Shown here piece after piece: positions 34,338-44,373 of a stretch of DNA of 64,000 nucleotides. The position numbers and the translations under genes were made by a program. The stretch comes from Hippasteria phrygiana (taxonomy: Eukaryota; Echinodermata; Asteroidea; Valvatida; Goniasteridae), in NCBI GenBank assembly GCA_037893225.1, contig JAZGUH010000323.1, positions 2,604,001-2,668,000 of the forward strand, in the 5' to 3' direction. The notes under the pieces are model-generated. The model was not told where the DNA came from, ran no database searches, and saw only the letters and a list, made by a program, of their open reading frames with translations. Numbering within the stretch: position 1 is the first letter of the stretch; every line of letters starts with the position of its first letter.

Positions 34338-34345
34338 GGTGGTAG

Positions 34346-34894
34346 GGATCTTGTTTCAAGTATACTATCAAAGGCATCTAAAAACTGTACGTATGATGTA
34401 TCGAGGGGTCTATATATTACTCCCACTATAAATGAATTGCCACTGGTGCTTTCGACTTCAATGAAATATGATTATATTTCTGTAGAATTTATACATAAAT
34501 CTACTCGAGTTTTATAAGTATAATTATCTCTGATGTATAATGCTACCCCACCGCCTCGCTTACTTTGTCTACAAGAGCCTTTTATGACATAGCCTGGAAT
34601 TTTTATTTAAGGATCGTCAAGATCTTTTAGCCAAGTTTCTGATATTCCGATGATGGAAAAGCTATTTTTTAAGAGAGACATATAGTATCGTAACTGATCA
34701 ATATTTTGGGCGAGACTCCTTGCGTTAACATGCAGCAATTTGAAGTCCGTATTAATTGCAAAGTTAAGAAGGAATTGATCTTGATCATAATATTCGCAGA
34801 GTGTGTCGGGGAGGTTTAAGTTATCATCTGGGTCTATACTTGAAAGATTATCAAAGGAAATGTCCCTATCAATATGTATATCGTTGTATATCAT
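34346..34894 (-). pseudogene. LINE-D ORF2, endonuclease N-terminal part
   Basis: The minus frame from 34894 has HVNARSLAQNIDQLRYYMSL and SIIGISETWLKD (metal-binding Glu). After a stop and frame change near 34607 come SKRGGGVALYI (about 34525-34558) and VGVIYRPLDTSYVQFLDAFD (about 34360-34420). The domain resumes at 21943 with the GDFNIN motif. It is broken. Confidence 0.8.
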
Positions 34895-35175
34895 TTAGTA
34901 CAGGGTATAGTACGTATAATTATTTGGTTTGGTCTCAACAACAGAAATCCACACATAAAGTGTATGAAAACAGTTACTAATGAACACAGTTACCAATATA
35001 GATAAAGCTAAAGTAGGGATAAACATTGATTAAGAATACAAAATCATGAACGCATTTGTTTTTTTACACCAGGAGTTAAGAGCAGCGAAGTGTTTTGTTT
35101 CATAAATAGACAGATAACAAAAAAAGTATAGAGGTAGCAACAATAAGATTGTGAGTGGAATCAGGGTATGGCGAA

Positions 35176-36289
35176 TTACATATTGTTAAGCTGGCTGGTT
35201 GTTGTAATAGATACCTTACGCTTGTTTAGTAATAGGCAGATGATGTGGCCGTCGGATGTCCACGCGTTTTCAGCTTTGGGGTGGTTTTGAGCTGCCTTGA
35301 GCAAGACTAAGCGAGTTTTTGTAAGACTCTCGGTGATTACCATGCCGGTTCCCTTGAGAAGTCGTTTTTGGCTGAAGACTTTGTGTCGTTCTACATAGCT
35401 AACAAACTTCACTATCATTGGTCGCGGACGTTGTTTTCCTTGTCTTCCATAATTGTCTTCTCTGGCTTTCCCGATTCGATGTGCCCGATCGATGTCCCTT
35501 ACAGCTATATTCAGCCTTGATATTGCATTCATCTCCATTCCTTCTTTGTCATGTGTTTCGTCTAGTCCATGAATAATTAGGCAGTTCCGACGCCTATATT
35601 GTTCTAGTTCATCGATTGTGCTGTTGAGTTCTCGGTTCGTTGCTTTTAGTGCAGCGCATTCGCTTTCCAGGGATGAGATTTTGTTTTCCGAAGTGACTGT
35701 CTATTTTGATGGATTTGTATAGTTCTTGTTTTACGTCAGAGTCCAGGGCTGTAGCTACCTCAGAGATCAGTGTCGGATTTGGCTAATTTGTCGATAATGT
35801 TATTGATGTGCTCGGTGGTAGACAATAGCTTGGTAACGAGGACATCTGCCACTGCTGTGACGATGGGTTTCAGAATAGCCAGATCAGATAGAATTACCCC
35901 AGTGAGCTTTGCTTTTAGGCACTCATCCATGTTGGAGGTCTCACCGCACTTCTTGTCATCCATTGTTTCTGCGTTGGGGTTTACCGAGGTCCGGGACTGT
36001 GTAGTTTTTGAATCGTCGCCATCTTGGTTTTTGGGGCTGGAGTCAAATATAAGTTGTTTAGAAGATTTCTTTTCACTCAGTTTAGCTGATAAGATTGCCT
36101 TTATGAATTAGCTTTTATGTCCGCATTCTTGTTTTTGTTTGTAGCCTCAACGGGAGTATGGTCATCTAATGGTTCTCCGCTGGTTGTTGGAGTTGCCGCT
36201 ACCTCGACCGGTGAACCGCCGCCATCTTTGGAAACGTTGGCTGAGCGGGAGTATGATCTTATTTTTTTCTATTCTTTCGAACTCCTCAT
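35176..36289 (-). pseudogene. LINE-D ORF1
   Basis: Possible start ATG at 36289, but a stop follows within seven codons. Later pieces in two frames give a helical, probably coiled-coil stretch (ILSDLAILKPIVTAVADVLV, 35963-35760) and a C-terminal basic domain at 35538-35176 (DIDRAHRIGK, RPRPMIVKF, KRLLKGTGMVITESLT). The second resembles the L1-type ORF1 C-terminal domain also present in CR1/L2-like ORF1 proteins, which bind nucleic acid. Frames break near 36080 and 35700. Confidence 0.72.
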
Positions 36290-36536
36290 TGTGGGGTACT
36301 AGCAGATTAGTGTGCTTTTAATACCTGTGGATATTGCTAGATGTTTCAAGGAGGTACCTCAGCCACAAGCGGACAAATTTCAGGATTCCTGGTACAAAAT
36401 ACGGAGCGGACTTAAACACGTCTTACATTGTTGGTGTTGAAAGTTCGACTTTTAATTAGATATTTTAGAAGACGACAGTTAAGTTAACTGCTGTTTGAGA
36501 AGTTACTGATACTTAAAGATGCATTCTGTTGATAAT

Positions 36537-36803
36537 CATCTTCGAATCCCGCTCCTGCCAGTTTCTTTGTTCACTATGAAAATGTATTCAAATTTTCCTA
36601 GTCAGTTTCCCTTGTGGATTGTTTGACGAAATATAAGTTAAAAAGTCGTATCCTCATTGAGTGATCCCCACAATGTCGCTTCCAGGTCGTACCGTAAAAT
36701 TGGGTGTGATCCCTAGCTATACGGCATTCTGGGTTTATGACTTCTGACTAGCGCCCACCCGAACAAAGATACTGCCAATTCGGAAGACCACCAACATAGG
36801 ACC
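36537..36803. repeat. tRNA-module spacer, inner end of right arm
   Basis: Inverse counterpart of 19144-19401. It starts with the 3' half of a tRNA-like sequence (CGAATCCCGCTCCTGCCAG) and runs to the full tRNA-like copy. The order tRNA 3' half, spacer, tRNA suggests a tandem unit of about 340 bases. Confidence 0.75.
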
Positions 36804-36878
36804 GGGCAAGATAGCTCAGTTGGTAGAGCGCCGGTACGGTAACCTGGAGGTCGCAGGTTCGAATCCCGCTCCTGCCAG
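36804..36878 (+). tRNA. tRNA-like sequence in repeat module, probably non-functional
   Basis: Right-arm counterpart of 19068-19143. The A box TAGCTCAGTTGG and B box GGTTCGAATCC are intact, with similar stem mismatches. It is paralogous by inverted duplication. Confidence 0.55.
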
Positions 36879-37435
36879 ATTCTTTGTTCACTTTGAAAAA
36901 GTAAAGATAATCATCTTGATTAGATATTTTTAGAAGGTGACAGTTAAGTAAACGTTAGTGATGCCATGTATTTTGAGAGCGATTTTAGAGCATTTTTAGT
37001 GCACCGATTTAGTCGTATCCAAAATTAAGTGTGCCCAGAGGGATGATCTTTCAGATCGATGCAATAAAAATGTCCACTTTGATGAATCTATGGGGGAGAT
37101 TTTGTTTTAAAGGCGTCTTTAGATTGCCGCCGGTTCTCTCTACACAAACTATAAATTGTTGAACGTATTTGGTGAGCACATTAATTAACGTCAAAATCAT
37201 CTTTTTGTTGAATTTCAATATCCTTTATAATATATGTTAAAATCGTGTCTGATAAAATCGTGTCTGATTTTAGGGTGTATTTCTGGAAATTCGTTCAATG
37301 AATTCTCAAAAATGCTTCGGCTAGCGCAAAAGCGAAGACTTTTTTGACCACCCTTTGATGCATGTGTTTTAGATTTTAGGAGTTCGAGGCTGAGTTCGAG
37401 GCTGAGGCCCTGTCCGAATTACTTGGCTACGGCTG
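36879..37435. repeat. Module segment with one 185-bp-type unit and shared flank
   Basis: 36990-37110 matches the 185-bp units of 57836-58387 (GGGATGATCTTTCAGATC, TTTTGTTTTAAAGGCGTC). 37120-37270 and 37270-37400 match 58415-58560 and 58560-58700. A foldback sequence around CCGAATTACTTGGCTACGG begins at about 37400. No coding frame. Confidence 0.7.
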
Positions 37436-37443
37436 GGTGTTAC

Positions 37444-37758
37444 CACTGATCTCTATAAACTGGATTGGCCGCGAAGCTCCGCGATTGAAGCCACCGCGCG
37501 GCCATCTTGCTAGAGGCCTATTCAAAACAATGGCCGTTTTCCAAGCCCCTGGATTCAGCTCTATCTCCGAATTCAGCCCATTGCCAAACTGCATCCATGC
37601 ATGCAGTTTGTGAATGGGCTGAATTTGGAGACGGAGCTGAAGCCTGGAGCTTGGAAAACGGCCATTGTTTTTAATATAGCAAGATGGCCGCGTGGTGGCT
37701 TCAATTCACGCATAGGCAATCACTACTGCGCTGCCAATCCAGTGTATAGAGATCAGTG
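37444..37758. mobile_element. Palindromic MITE, copy C, uninterrupted reference copy (8-bp TSD)
   Basis: 315 bp, with ends CACTGATCTCTATAAACTGG and CAGTGTATAGAGATCAGTG. The arms are complementary almost throughout, and the centre is near CATGCATGCAG. Perfect TSD GGTGTTAC at 37436-37443 and 37759-37766. It supplies the empty sites for the insertions found in copies A and B. Confidence 0.92.
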
Positions 37759-37966
37759 GGTGTTACACACGAGTCTATTGTAGCGGCTGCAGCCACTTTC
37801 CATAGACTCGTGTGTAATTTCAAGCCGTAGCCAAGTAATTCGGACACGGTCTGAGTTCGAGGAAATCGGGCCCAGTTCGCGGCTAGCTTTAAACAGGTAG
37901 ACTACGCTAACAGTCGGAGTCGTCAGGTATGGTAACTAGACTGGCCTTACAAAATTGCGTAGCTCT
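37759..37966. other. Shared flank of the inverted arms with hairpin
   Basis: Inverse of 17860-18062. It has the ACACGAGTCTAT hairpin and CCGTAGCCAAGTAATTCGG, which mirrors the sequence left of the MITE, so the MITE sits inside an older small foldback. Confidence 0.7.
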
Positions 37967-39878
37967 CATTGATCTCCATTAAAGACACTGGATAGGACAC
38001 CGCGTCATGTTTGTGCACGAATGCGCGGCCGCGCAATGGCGGCGCAAGAGGGTGGTTAAAGGGACACATTGCTTTGGATTTTGCGATTTGGGCTATAAAA
38101 CTGAAATGGATATGGTTGGGAAGCTTTTTTAAAAGTAGAATATAAAGATTCATATAACTATCCCTTCAAATTGCGTGGTTTTTGTTTAATTTCGTGACAA
38201 ATAACGGTCCGCCATTTTGTAGAACCAAATTTTTGACTCCACAAAATGGCGGACTGGGTTCACCAGTCGTATTTCCAGTCGCAGCTGGTTGAAGTACGTT
38301 CTGTTAATCCATTTGGATGTACTGTGGCACGGCGCGCAGCACTGGCGATATGTGTCGCGAGGTAGAGAATGGTACCTGGCGATCATCTGATAGGTTTACA
38401 AGGCCACTGGCTGCGGCGCCAGCCTAAAGACTCTCACAGCGTATTTTGCGCATTATTTAGACGGTGGAAATAAGTCTATGATTTGCGGGTCAGATGTCAG
38501 GAGTCAGAGGCCAATTTTTTGTTTTGTAATCACTACTCACTAATTACAACACATTATACGTGTTTTTTTGCATGAACAACTCTTATAAAAGATAAGGAAC
38601 ATTTCAAAACAGCAAAATTTCATGACATTTGAAGGCAATGTGTCCCTTTAAACGCGCACTGTGTGTTCGCTTTATGTACTGTCTGGAGAAGTGGATTATC
38701 GAAAACATTCTTAGCCTGATAACGTTATGGGGAGTTTAAGCGCTCCCCAAAAAAAATCAGTAAGAAAAGTGAATTGTTGTTTCATTTTTATCACACCTGT
38801 AAGTGTAAGTCATTAGAGCAGTTGTATAATACAAATTTAATAATCGTATTGAATATTATTCTGAAATGACATAGTATTTTTCATTCTGAGCACCCAATGT
38901 TACATGTATTATTTTATAAACTGAACACTCACAAAGAGAGGATGTATCGAGGTTCATTCAAATGTAACACAAATTTACTACAAAATGGAGCACAATTAGA
39001 AAGTAAAAAGTCAAGACAAAACTCGCTGGGAAATATGAAAAACTAATAGACAATCCTTCATCCTAAGGCACAACTTAAAGACTCATCGTGTAATGATTTT
39101 TGAACAGGATGTTTTTTTGTCTCACTCGGTCTCCCTAGATTGCTTCTGTCTCCCACCCCACACCCACATACACCTGCAATCGCGGACCTCCCATTGTTCC
39201 TCTTTTGTTTATACTTAGGAAGGCCTCCCATATGTTTTGTACACGATTTTTAATCGTGGACGTTCAGTCAATCGTGGACCCTTTGTCTACGCCCTGACTC
39301 TTGTGTCCCTAGTCCACGATTGCCGGTATCAGTACACACCCACCCACACCTAAAATGCACACATGCACAGCTATCGTAGTTCCCAGGCCTATCCTATCAA
39401 GGATGCTGATAAGTATGTTATAAGCGACCGCCCCTCGTATACATTTCTTTACAAAGTTTGTAATTGTGTTATTATAGAAGTTTCGTTTCTGTGCATAAAC
39501 TTTTCTTTAGTTGTAACGTTATACATGTACATTGATATCAAAGTTATAGACGCACCGTTAAATAATAATCATCAGCTTACTTCTGAATGGATATTCCTTT
39601 TTCCCGACTCAAGTTTCCATACTTCTCCGGGCAATTCACTGCTGCGCACACGTTAACCATTGTTCTTTTCTATTTTTACCAATTCGGTTGCGAAATCAAT
39701 TTTTTCCCACGAAAATGAAGAATTAAAGAAAAAAAGTCTTCCCAGCTTTTCAAAAACTCCGTTTGAAACTACACACAACGCAGTCGCGTCACGTTCGTTT
39801 TTTACCCTCGTTTAAAACGCGCACTCAGGACGGCGTTTAGACGCGGTGTCCTATCCAGTGTTTATAATGGGATCAATG
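37967..39878. mobile_element. 1.9 kb TIR element with 8-bp TSD (hAT- or P-like), no transposase seen
   Basis: TIRs of about 39 bp begin CATTGATC and share ACACTGGATAGGACACCGCG. The TSD GTAGCTCT is perfect at 37959-37966 and 39879-39886. The left arm has the uninterrupted sequence AATAGAGCTACGCAATT (17849-17865). It contains the TTAA-flanked element at 38060-38647. The remaining interior (38652-39830) is AT-rich without a recognisable transposase. Confidence 0.85.
38060..38647. mobile_element. 588-bp element with TTAA target duplication
   Basis: Ends AGGGACACATTGC are inverted, with TTAA on both sides (38056-38059 and 38648-38651). TTAA duplication fits piggyBac or Kolobok-type transposition. 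It holds a small internal palindrome around GTCCGCCATTTTGT (38208-38254). A 66-codon minus frame at 38186-38386 has no recognised domain. Confidence 0.8.
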
Positions 39879-40023
39879 GTAGCTCTATTGTGTACATGTT
39901 TTTGTTTCCGCGCGTGTCCAGTGGGATTGTCGACCACTTCGCCCATTTGCTACTTCGCCCATTTACCACTTCGCCCACGCGCCACTTCGCCCATTTGCCA
40001 TTTCGCCCACGCCCATGTTCGTA

Positions 40024-40049
40024 CGCACACACACACACACACACACACG
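40024..40049. repeat. (AC)n microsatellite in the LINE-C 3' region
   Basis: About 12 AC repeats. Copy 1 has a shorter GT stretch at the same place (11229-11240). Confidence 0.9.
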
Positions 40050-40058
40050 CATGGAGAC

Positions 40059-41145
40059 CAACCTCGTTCCCATGGTGTCGAGCAGCGCCCTCACCGACAC
40101 CACAGCTGCTCTCTCACCCTGGTATGGGATCATTTAAATGTTCAAGATTTTTAAACACGCATGCAAATTAGGCTCCCTTTGAGCGATGTAATCTGGGCAC
40201 GTAGTAGTCTGATGGCAATACTTAAACTTTACATCTTGGTCGCATTCACAGCATAGGGTCTTTGGTACTAGATTGATTAGCTTGATTGTAAAATCGTGCA
40301 AAAAAGGCCGCAAACTACGTGCAGTTCATGGGTTCTCAGAATGGTTGACATGGTTGAGTATCAACGAAGCATCATTTATCTCAAAATGAAAAGAAAAAAA
40401 GAACAAATTTACATACCCTTGTGATACCAGTTTTCCTTGTGGTGTTTCCGTACGTGGCACACACTCGCCGGCAAATTAGGCTTTGGACTTCCTTTTGAAA
40501 GCCTAAGGACAGGCTTTCCGCGCAACAAGCCTCGGACTGCGGCATGGCGGGCGGCGTTGCTGTTGGTATTGACAGGACCAAAAATCGTCGTTTCGCAGCT
40601 GGAGCACTCTCACCAGGAGATCTTACTTCTTAGGAACTATTTGCTACAACCACTGCTGCTACATGCACGCCCGTAGCGATGTTGACCCGTGCATCCTCCA
40701 CCGTTTTATGGACCTTCGTTCCGCAACTTCGGCATATTGTGTCACTCAGTGTGAAAGCTATGGTGAAAGCAATTGCGGAAAACTTCTTTTTTGTCCACTG
40801 ACTCTCCAGATGTGCGTGCCACGATTGTCGCTTTTGGAACACAAGATGGGTGTACTTTTTTAAGGGGCTAAGCGTCACCATTGCAGACATTTCAAAGAAT
40901 ACTACAGAAAAGTTACTAACGTTAACAAATACCAACAAAAGTTTCACTTTTGGCGCGCCGCGCCGGCAAACTTTCATCAAGAAATACAGTGGAATCACCA
41001 ACTGTACAGTTCTAATTTGTCTATATGCTAATAAGCTAATGCTGCATTTTCACTATCCAATCGGGGCAAGAGTAAGGAGTTCCCATCCCAGGGCTTACTA
41101 TTGGAAACGAGGTTGAAAATAAAGTAAGCTATGGGAACGAGGTTG
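40059..41145 (-). mobile_element. 1,087-bp TIR element with CAACCTCGT ends and 9-bp TSD
   Basis: Ends CAACCTCGTTCCCAT and ATGGGAACGAGGTTG are inverted. The TSD CATGGAGAC is perfect at 40050-40058 and 41146-41154. LINE-C copy 1 holds the matching uninterrupted site (GGCGATCTCCGTG, near 11218-11230). A 9-bp TSD fits Mutator-like or Merlin-like elements. The 74-bp element at 14243 and the fragment at 6738-7337 are relatives. Confidence 0.83.
40180..40911 (-). pseudogene. Unrecognised Cys-rich coding relic inside the 9-bp-TSD element
   Basis: The minus strand from ATG at about 40893 reads MSAMVTLSPLKKYTHLVFQK and, further on, TICRSCGTKVHKTVEDARVN, a CxxC pair followed by His. A stop falls near 40630. 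The first exon-like block ends near 40424 at AAGG/GTATGT, a good splice-donor sequence also present in the relative at 6738-7337. A second block begins after CTGCAG (about 40315-40322, acceptor-like) and contains TIKLINLVPK and LCCECDQDVKFKYCHQTTTC, conserved in both copies. I do not recognise the family. Conservation of the Cys-rich block in two diverged copies suggests it was once protein-coding. It could be a transposase accessory or a captured gene. Confidence 0.5.
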
Positions 41146-41503
41146 CATGGAGACCGCCGTACAGTCGTCGGTAAACGTCAGTTTGGTCACCGGTCATGTT
41201 CGAACCAAAGATCGTACAGACGAGCTAGGTCCAGCAGCATGAAGGAAATAGAGCACCGAAGTGATGACGTCAATGCAATGTTTGGAACCAGAATACTTTT
41301 GTTATGTGTTTGCATGACTGGCTGTTAACAAAGGAACAGTCGAAATTTACATATGTTTGGAACCAGTTGTCATGCCAACTGACGTCAGACTTCGGTACTC
41401 TATTATTTTAATGTTGTACTTACTTGGTACTTGGTTGGTTGGTTTCCTCCTGAAAACATCCTCTTGGGATCTTGGCTAGGATGTCACGGGGAGGTGTCGT
41501 CAT

Positions 41504-43228
41504 CTAAGTCTTAATCGTGATGTGATCATAATAATTGTCTCTGAAGATCTTGTGTGTCATGGAGTCAATAATGTGTTGGGGCAAGTCATTCCATAATTTA
41601 AGAGTCCTTTGGAAAAATGAATTCTTAAGTACAGTTGAGGATATTTGTAGTATGTTGAATTGATTATTGTTCGCTCTCCTAGATCTCTGCATTTTTGGCT
41701 GAAGATGGTCCGAAGCGTCGATGTCAATAACTTGAGTGGTAATCTTGTAGAGCTGAGTCATCTGGTGTGTTTCCCTTCTGTCCGTTAACTTCTCCCACCC
41801 AAGAGACGTTAACATATTGGAGACACTACTCATTCTTGCGTAATCTCCGTGAACAAAACGCGCTGCCCTGCGCTGGACTTTCTCAATCGCAGATTGGTGA
41901 CAGTTTTTATAAGGGTTCCATGTTGCCACACCATATTCTAAGAGTGGCCGAACTAGTGTAAGATATAACCTTTCCTTGACATTTTTTAGAGCTCATGTAA
42001 AAATTTCGTTTGATGAAGTTGAGGACTCTCTTTGCCTTAGTAACAGCATGCTGCGTCTGATTTTCCCATCCCAAATCATTTGGGATTTTTATCCCCAGAT
42101 ATAGATACGTGCTTAGTTGCTTCAAGAATCACACCATGACCCATCTCATAGGAAGGTTTACCAGGGTTTCGTTTACGAGAGACTCGCATCGTTTTACATT
42201 TGTCAGCATTAAATCGCATCCCAAGCCCAGCAGTTTCTCATCTTCATTGGAGTTAATATGATGATATATGAGGCAGTCATCGGCAATAGCCTGATAACAC
42301 CCCTTACAGCAGATTGAATGTCATTAATGAAGAGGAGGAACAAGTGCGGTCCTAACACAGTCCCCTGTGGCACACCACTAAGAACTTTATGCCAGCTAGA
42401 AAATTCACCGTTTACAACAACTCTCTGCAGCCGGTTGGTAAGGAACGCAGCAATCCAGTTTCTAATCTTGCCTCTGATGCCATAATGATCGATCTTATAA
42501 AGGAGTTTCCGGTGTGGTACTACATCGAACGCCTTCGAAAAGTCCAGCACTGCTACATCGGTAGTGATACCATTGTTGTGATTACAGGCAAGGTCATTGA
42601 AGGTCAGGATAAGCTGACTCTCACATGAACGCCCTCTACGAAAGGCATGCTGATTTTCAGCTAGAATTTCATGCTGGTCTAGATGTTTCATCAACTGACT
42701 GTCAACAATATGCTCCAGTAATTTGCAACACACTGAAGTTAGGGATACTGGTCTGTAGTTTGCTGAGTCAGATGTAATACCCTTCTTAAACAAAGGAGTT
42801 ATGTTGGCCTTTTTCCAATCTGACGGCAGCTCACCTGTGTCCAAAGATTGTTTGAAAATGTGCGCAAGGATAGGGGGAAATTTCATCCGCAGCCAATTTG
42901 AGGGCTCTATTTGATATTTGGTCCGGTCCAGCTGCTTTGGAGACATCCATTGATTTAAGCAATTTCAAAACACCTTCCACAGACACTTTTATGTCAGGCA
43001 TATCCGGGTAACTACTGTCAAACAAACATGGCAGCTGCGACGCCTCCTCTCTAGTAAAGATGCTACTGAATTGATTTGCCAGAACCTCGGCTTTCTCCTT
43101 GTCACCAGTTATGTCAAAATCGTTAACCTTGAGGACCTGGACACCAGAATTATTTCTGCGTTGAGATTTAATATATTGCCATAACTTCTTGGGGTCATCA
43201 GTAGATGTAACAGCTTCCACATGGGCAC
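41504..43228 (-). pseudogene. LINE-C copy 2 ORF2 (linker, RT, C-terminus)
   Basis: Starting at the linker (WQYIKSQRRNNSGVQVLKVN), it has AAGPDQI, a shift near 42880, then NYRPVSLTSVC, DFSKAFDVVPH (motif A, intact where copy 1 has Y), GVPQGTVLGPHLF (about 42340-42378), and a shift just before the ADD motif (GVIRLLPMTAS in frame). The C-terminal part at 41504-41929 closely matches copy 1 and ends LPQHIIDSMTHKI. Copy 2 lacks the stop after NYRPVSL that copy 1 has, so at least that lesion arose after duplication. It is inactive. Confidence 0.83.
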
Positions 43229-43400
43229 CTATCGTAAAATTGGGTGTGATCCCTGGCTATACGGCATTCTGGGTTTATGACTTCTGATAGCGCCCACCCG
43301 AACAAAGATACTGACAATTTGGGAGACCGCCAACATAGGGCAAGATAGCTCAATTGGTAGAGCGCCGGTACGGTAATCCGCAGGTCGCAGGTTCGAATCC
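43229..43400 (+). repeat. tRNA-module copy cut by the Gmr1-type 5' LTR
   Basis: It begins CTATCGTAAAATTGGGTG and includes a tRNA-like sequence (43338-43400) that stops in the B box at GAATCC, where the LTR starts. Orientation is plus, the same as 36537-36878. Confidence 0.75.
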
Positions 43401-44184
43401 TGTTATGTACACAAGCAAATGCTGCCAGTGTTAGGAAATTCCCCTCACGGAATGTATATACGCCCTTTGGTATGTACAACCGGCGAGGCCACGCGCCACT
43501 TATTTGCATACACGTGCGATCTCGGCTGACCCTAATTTGTTTATGAATGGGTCAGAGTTGTTTACGCCAAGCCTATGTGCCAGAAGGTTCTGTGTGTATC
43601 TCGAATACAGAGTAATTGTATTCGGGGCTGTGTAGAGGCTTATTTTTGAATGTGACGTAATTGTGTAAGATTGTATTTAGAGGCTGACGTCATTTGTAAG
43701 ATGATTCTGGATAATTTGGTAATTTCTGGAAGATATACAAATCCTTTATATACGGGCTAAATTTCGGAATAGAATCAGGACTTGATTTTCGACGGTGTAC
43801 TGGAGATTATTTTCGACGGACGGAGAATTTCGTTGGGAGTTTGGTCATCGAGTTAATCGATGTGCTTTTATCCGGACCTGTGACCTGTATATGACTAGTC
43901 TGCGTAGGAGCGTCTGGAGACAGTTAGAGCTGAGTAATATTCCCGGAAGAGACATTTATTTGTGAACTGTCGTCGGTTCATTATTTGGGGTCTCATATTC
44001 CCCATATTTTCGCGACGGAAGCCAGTTAGTGTCTGTAGTAATAGTCGGGACCTATTTCATGTAGCGCGTATGCGCACACCCATGATGTGAATAAACCACT
44101 CTACACTCCGCTCAGTCCATGGACACAACCACCGGTTCCTGTCTCCAATCCTTCATCCATTTATAGCCATCAAATATCACTTCA
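43401..44184 (+). repeat. 5' LTR of the Gmr1-type element
   Basis: 784 bp from TGTTATGTACAC to ATATCACTTCA, with TG...CA ends. It carries a TATA-like TTTATATA at about 43746-43753 and AATAAA at 44090-44095. It matches the 3' LTR over about 630 bases with roughly 15 differences counted by eye. The promoter drives the genomic RNA in intact relatives. Confidence 0.9.
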
Positions 44185-44203
44185 TGGTGGCAGCGGCGAA
44201 AGG
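44185..44203 (+). promoter_or_regulatory. Primer-binding site
   Basis: TGGTGGCAGCGGCGAAAGG follows the LTR directly, in the position where the tRNA primer anneals. The first 11 bases recur after the LTR-like region at 60618. Confidence 0.65.
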
Positions 44204-44373
44204 GCAATAACGGAGACTACCCGTAGTGGAACTGACCTCACGAAATTCCACTGTTGAGAACCTCCGGAGCTGAACTGTTCCCGTGGACCTTGCCGCCTGA
44301 CACGCCAGGCCACAAAACCAGACAGCAGGGACATCCACGTATGTACATACGTGCCAATCGTGCCATCGTGTAT

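Larger units (their letters stand above)
32242..34345 (-). mobile_element. Ty3/Gypsy element fragment with internal deletion, no LTRs
   Basis: A GC-rich minus-strand gag-protease-RT-RNase H fragment. RT core and the first part of RNase H are deleted at about 32430. It ends at 32242 against the AACGTT foldback and at 34345 against LINE-D's endonuclease. Base composition differs sharply from both neighbours. No LTR, integrase or primer-binding site remains. Confidence 0.8.
34346..36536 (-). mobile_element. LINE-D, 5' part (5' UTR, ORF1, endonuclease start)
   Basis: Complement of the 3' part at 19402-21943. It starts next to CGAATCCCGCTCC at 36537, the other half of the palindromic tRNA T-arm, and stops at 34346 in the endonuclease. 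The 5' UTR is about 36290-36536. Together the two parts give about 4.7 kb, a plausible full length. Confidence 0.82.
39887..43229 (-). mobile_element. LINE-C copy 2, right arm of the inverted duplication
   Basis: Minus-strand counterpart of copy 1. It includes the 3' terminal region 39887-40049 with GGGCGAAGTGG units and an (AC)n stretch, then the 9-bp-TSD insertion (40059-41145), then 41155-43229. It stops at 43229 against a tRNA-module sequence in plus orientation. Confidence 0.85.

Noticed and set aside
33539..34517. Plus-strand frames over the Gypsy fragment
   Set aside because: Antisense shadows of the GC-rich gag-protease; no motif.
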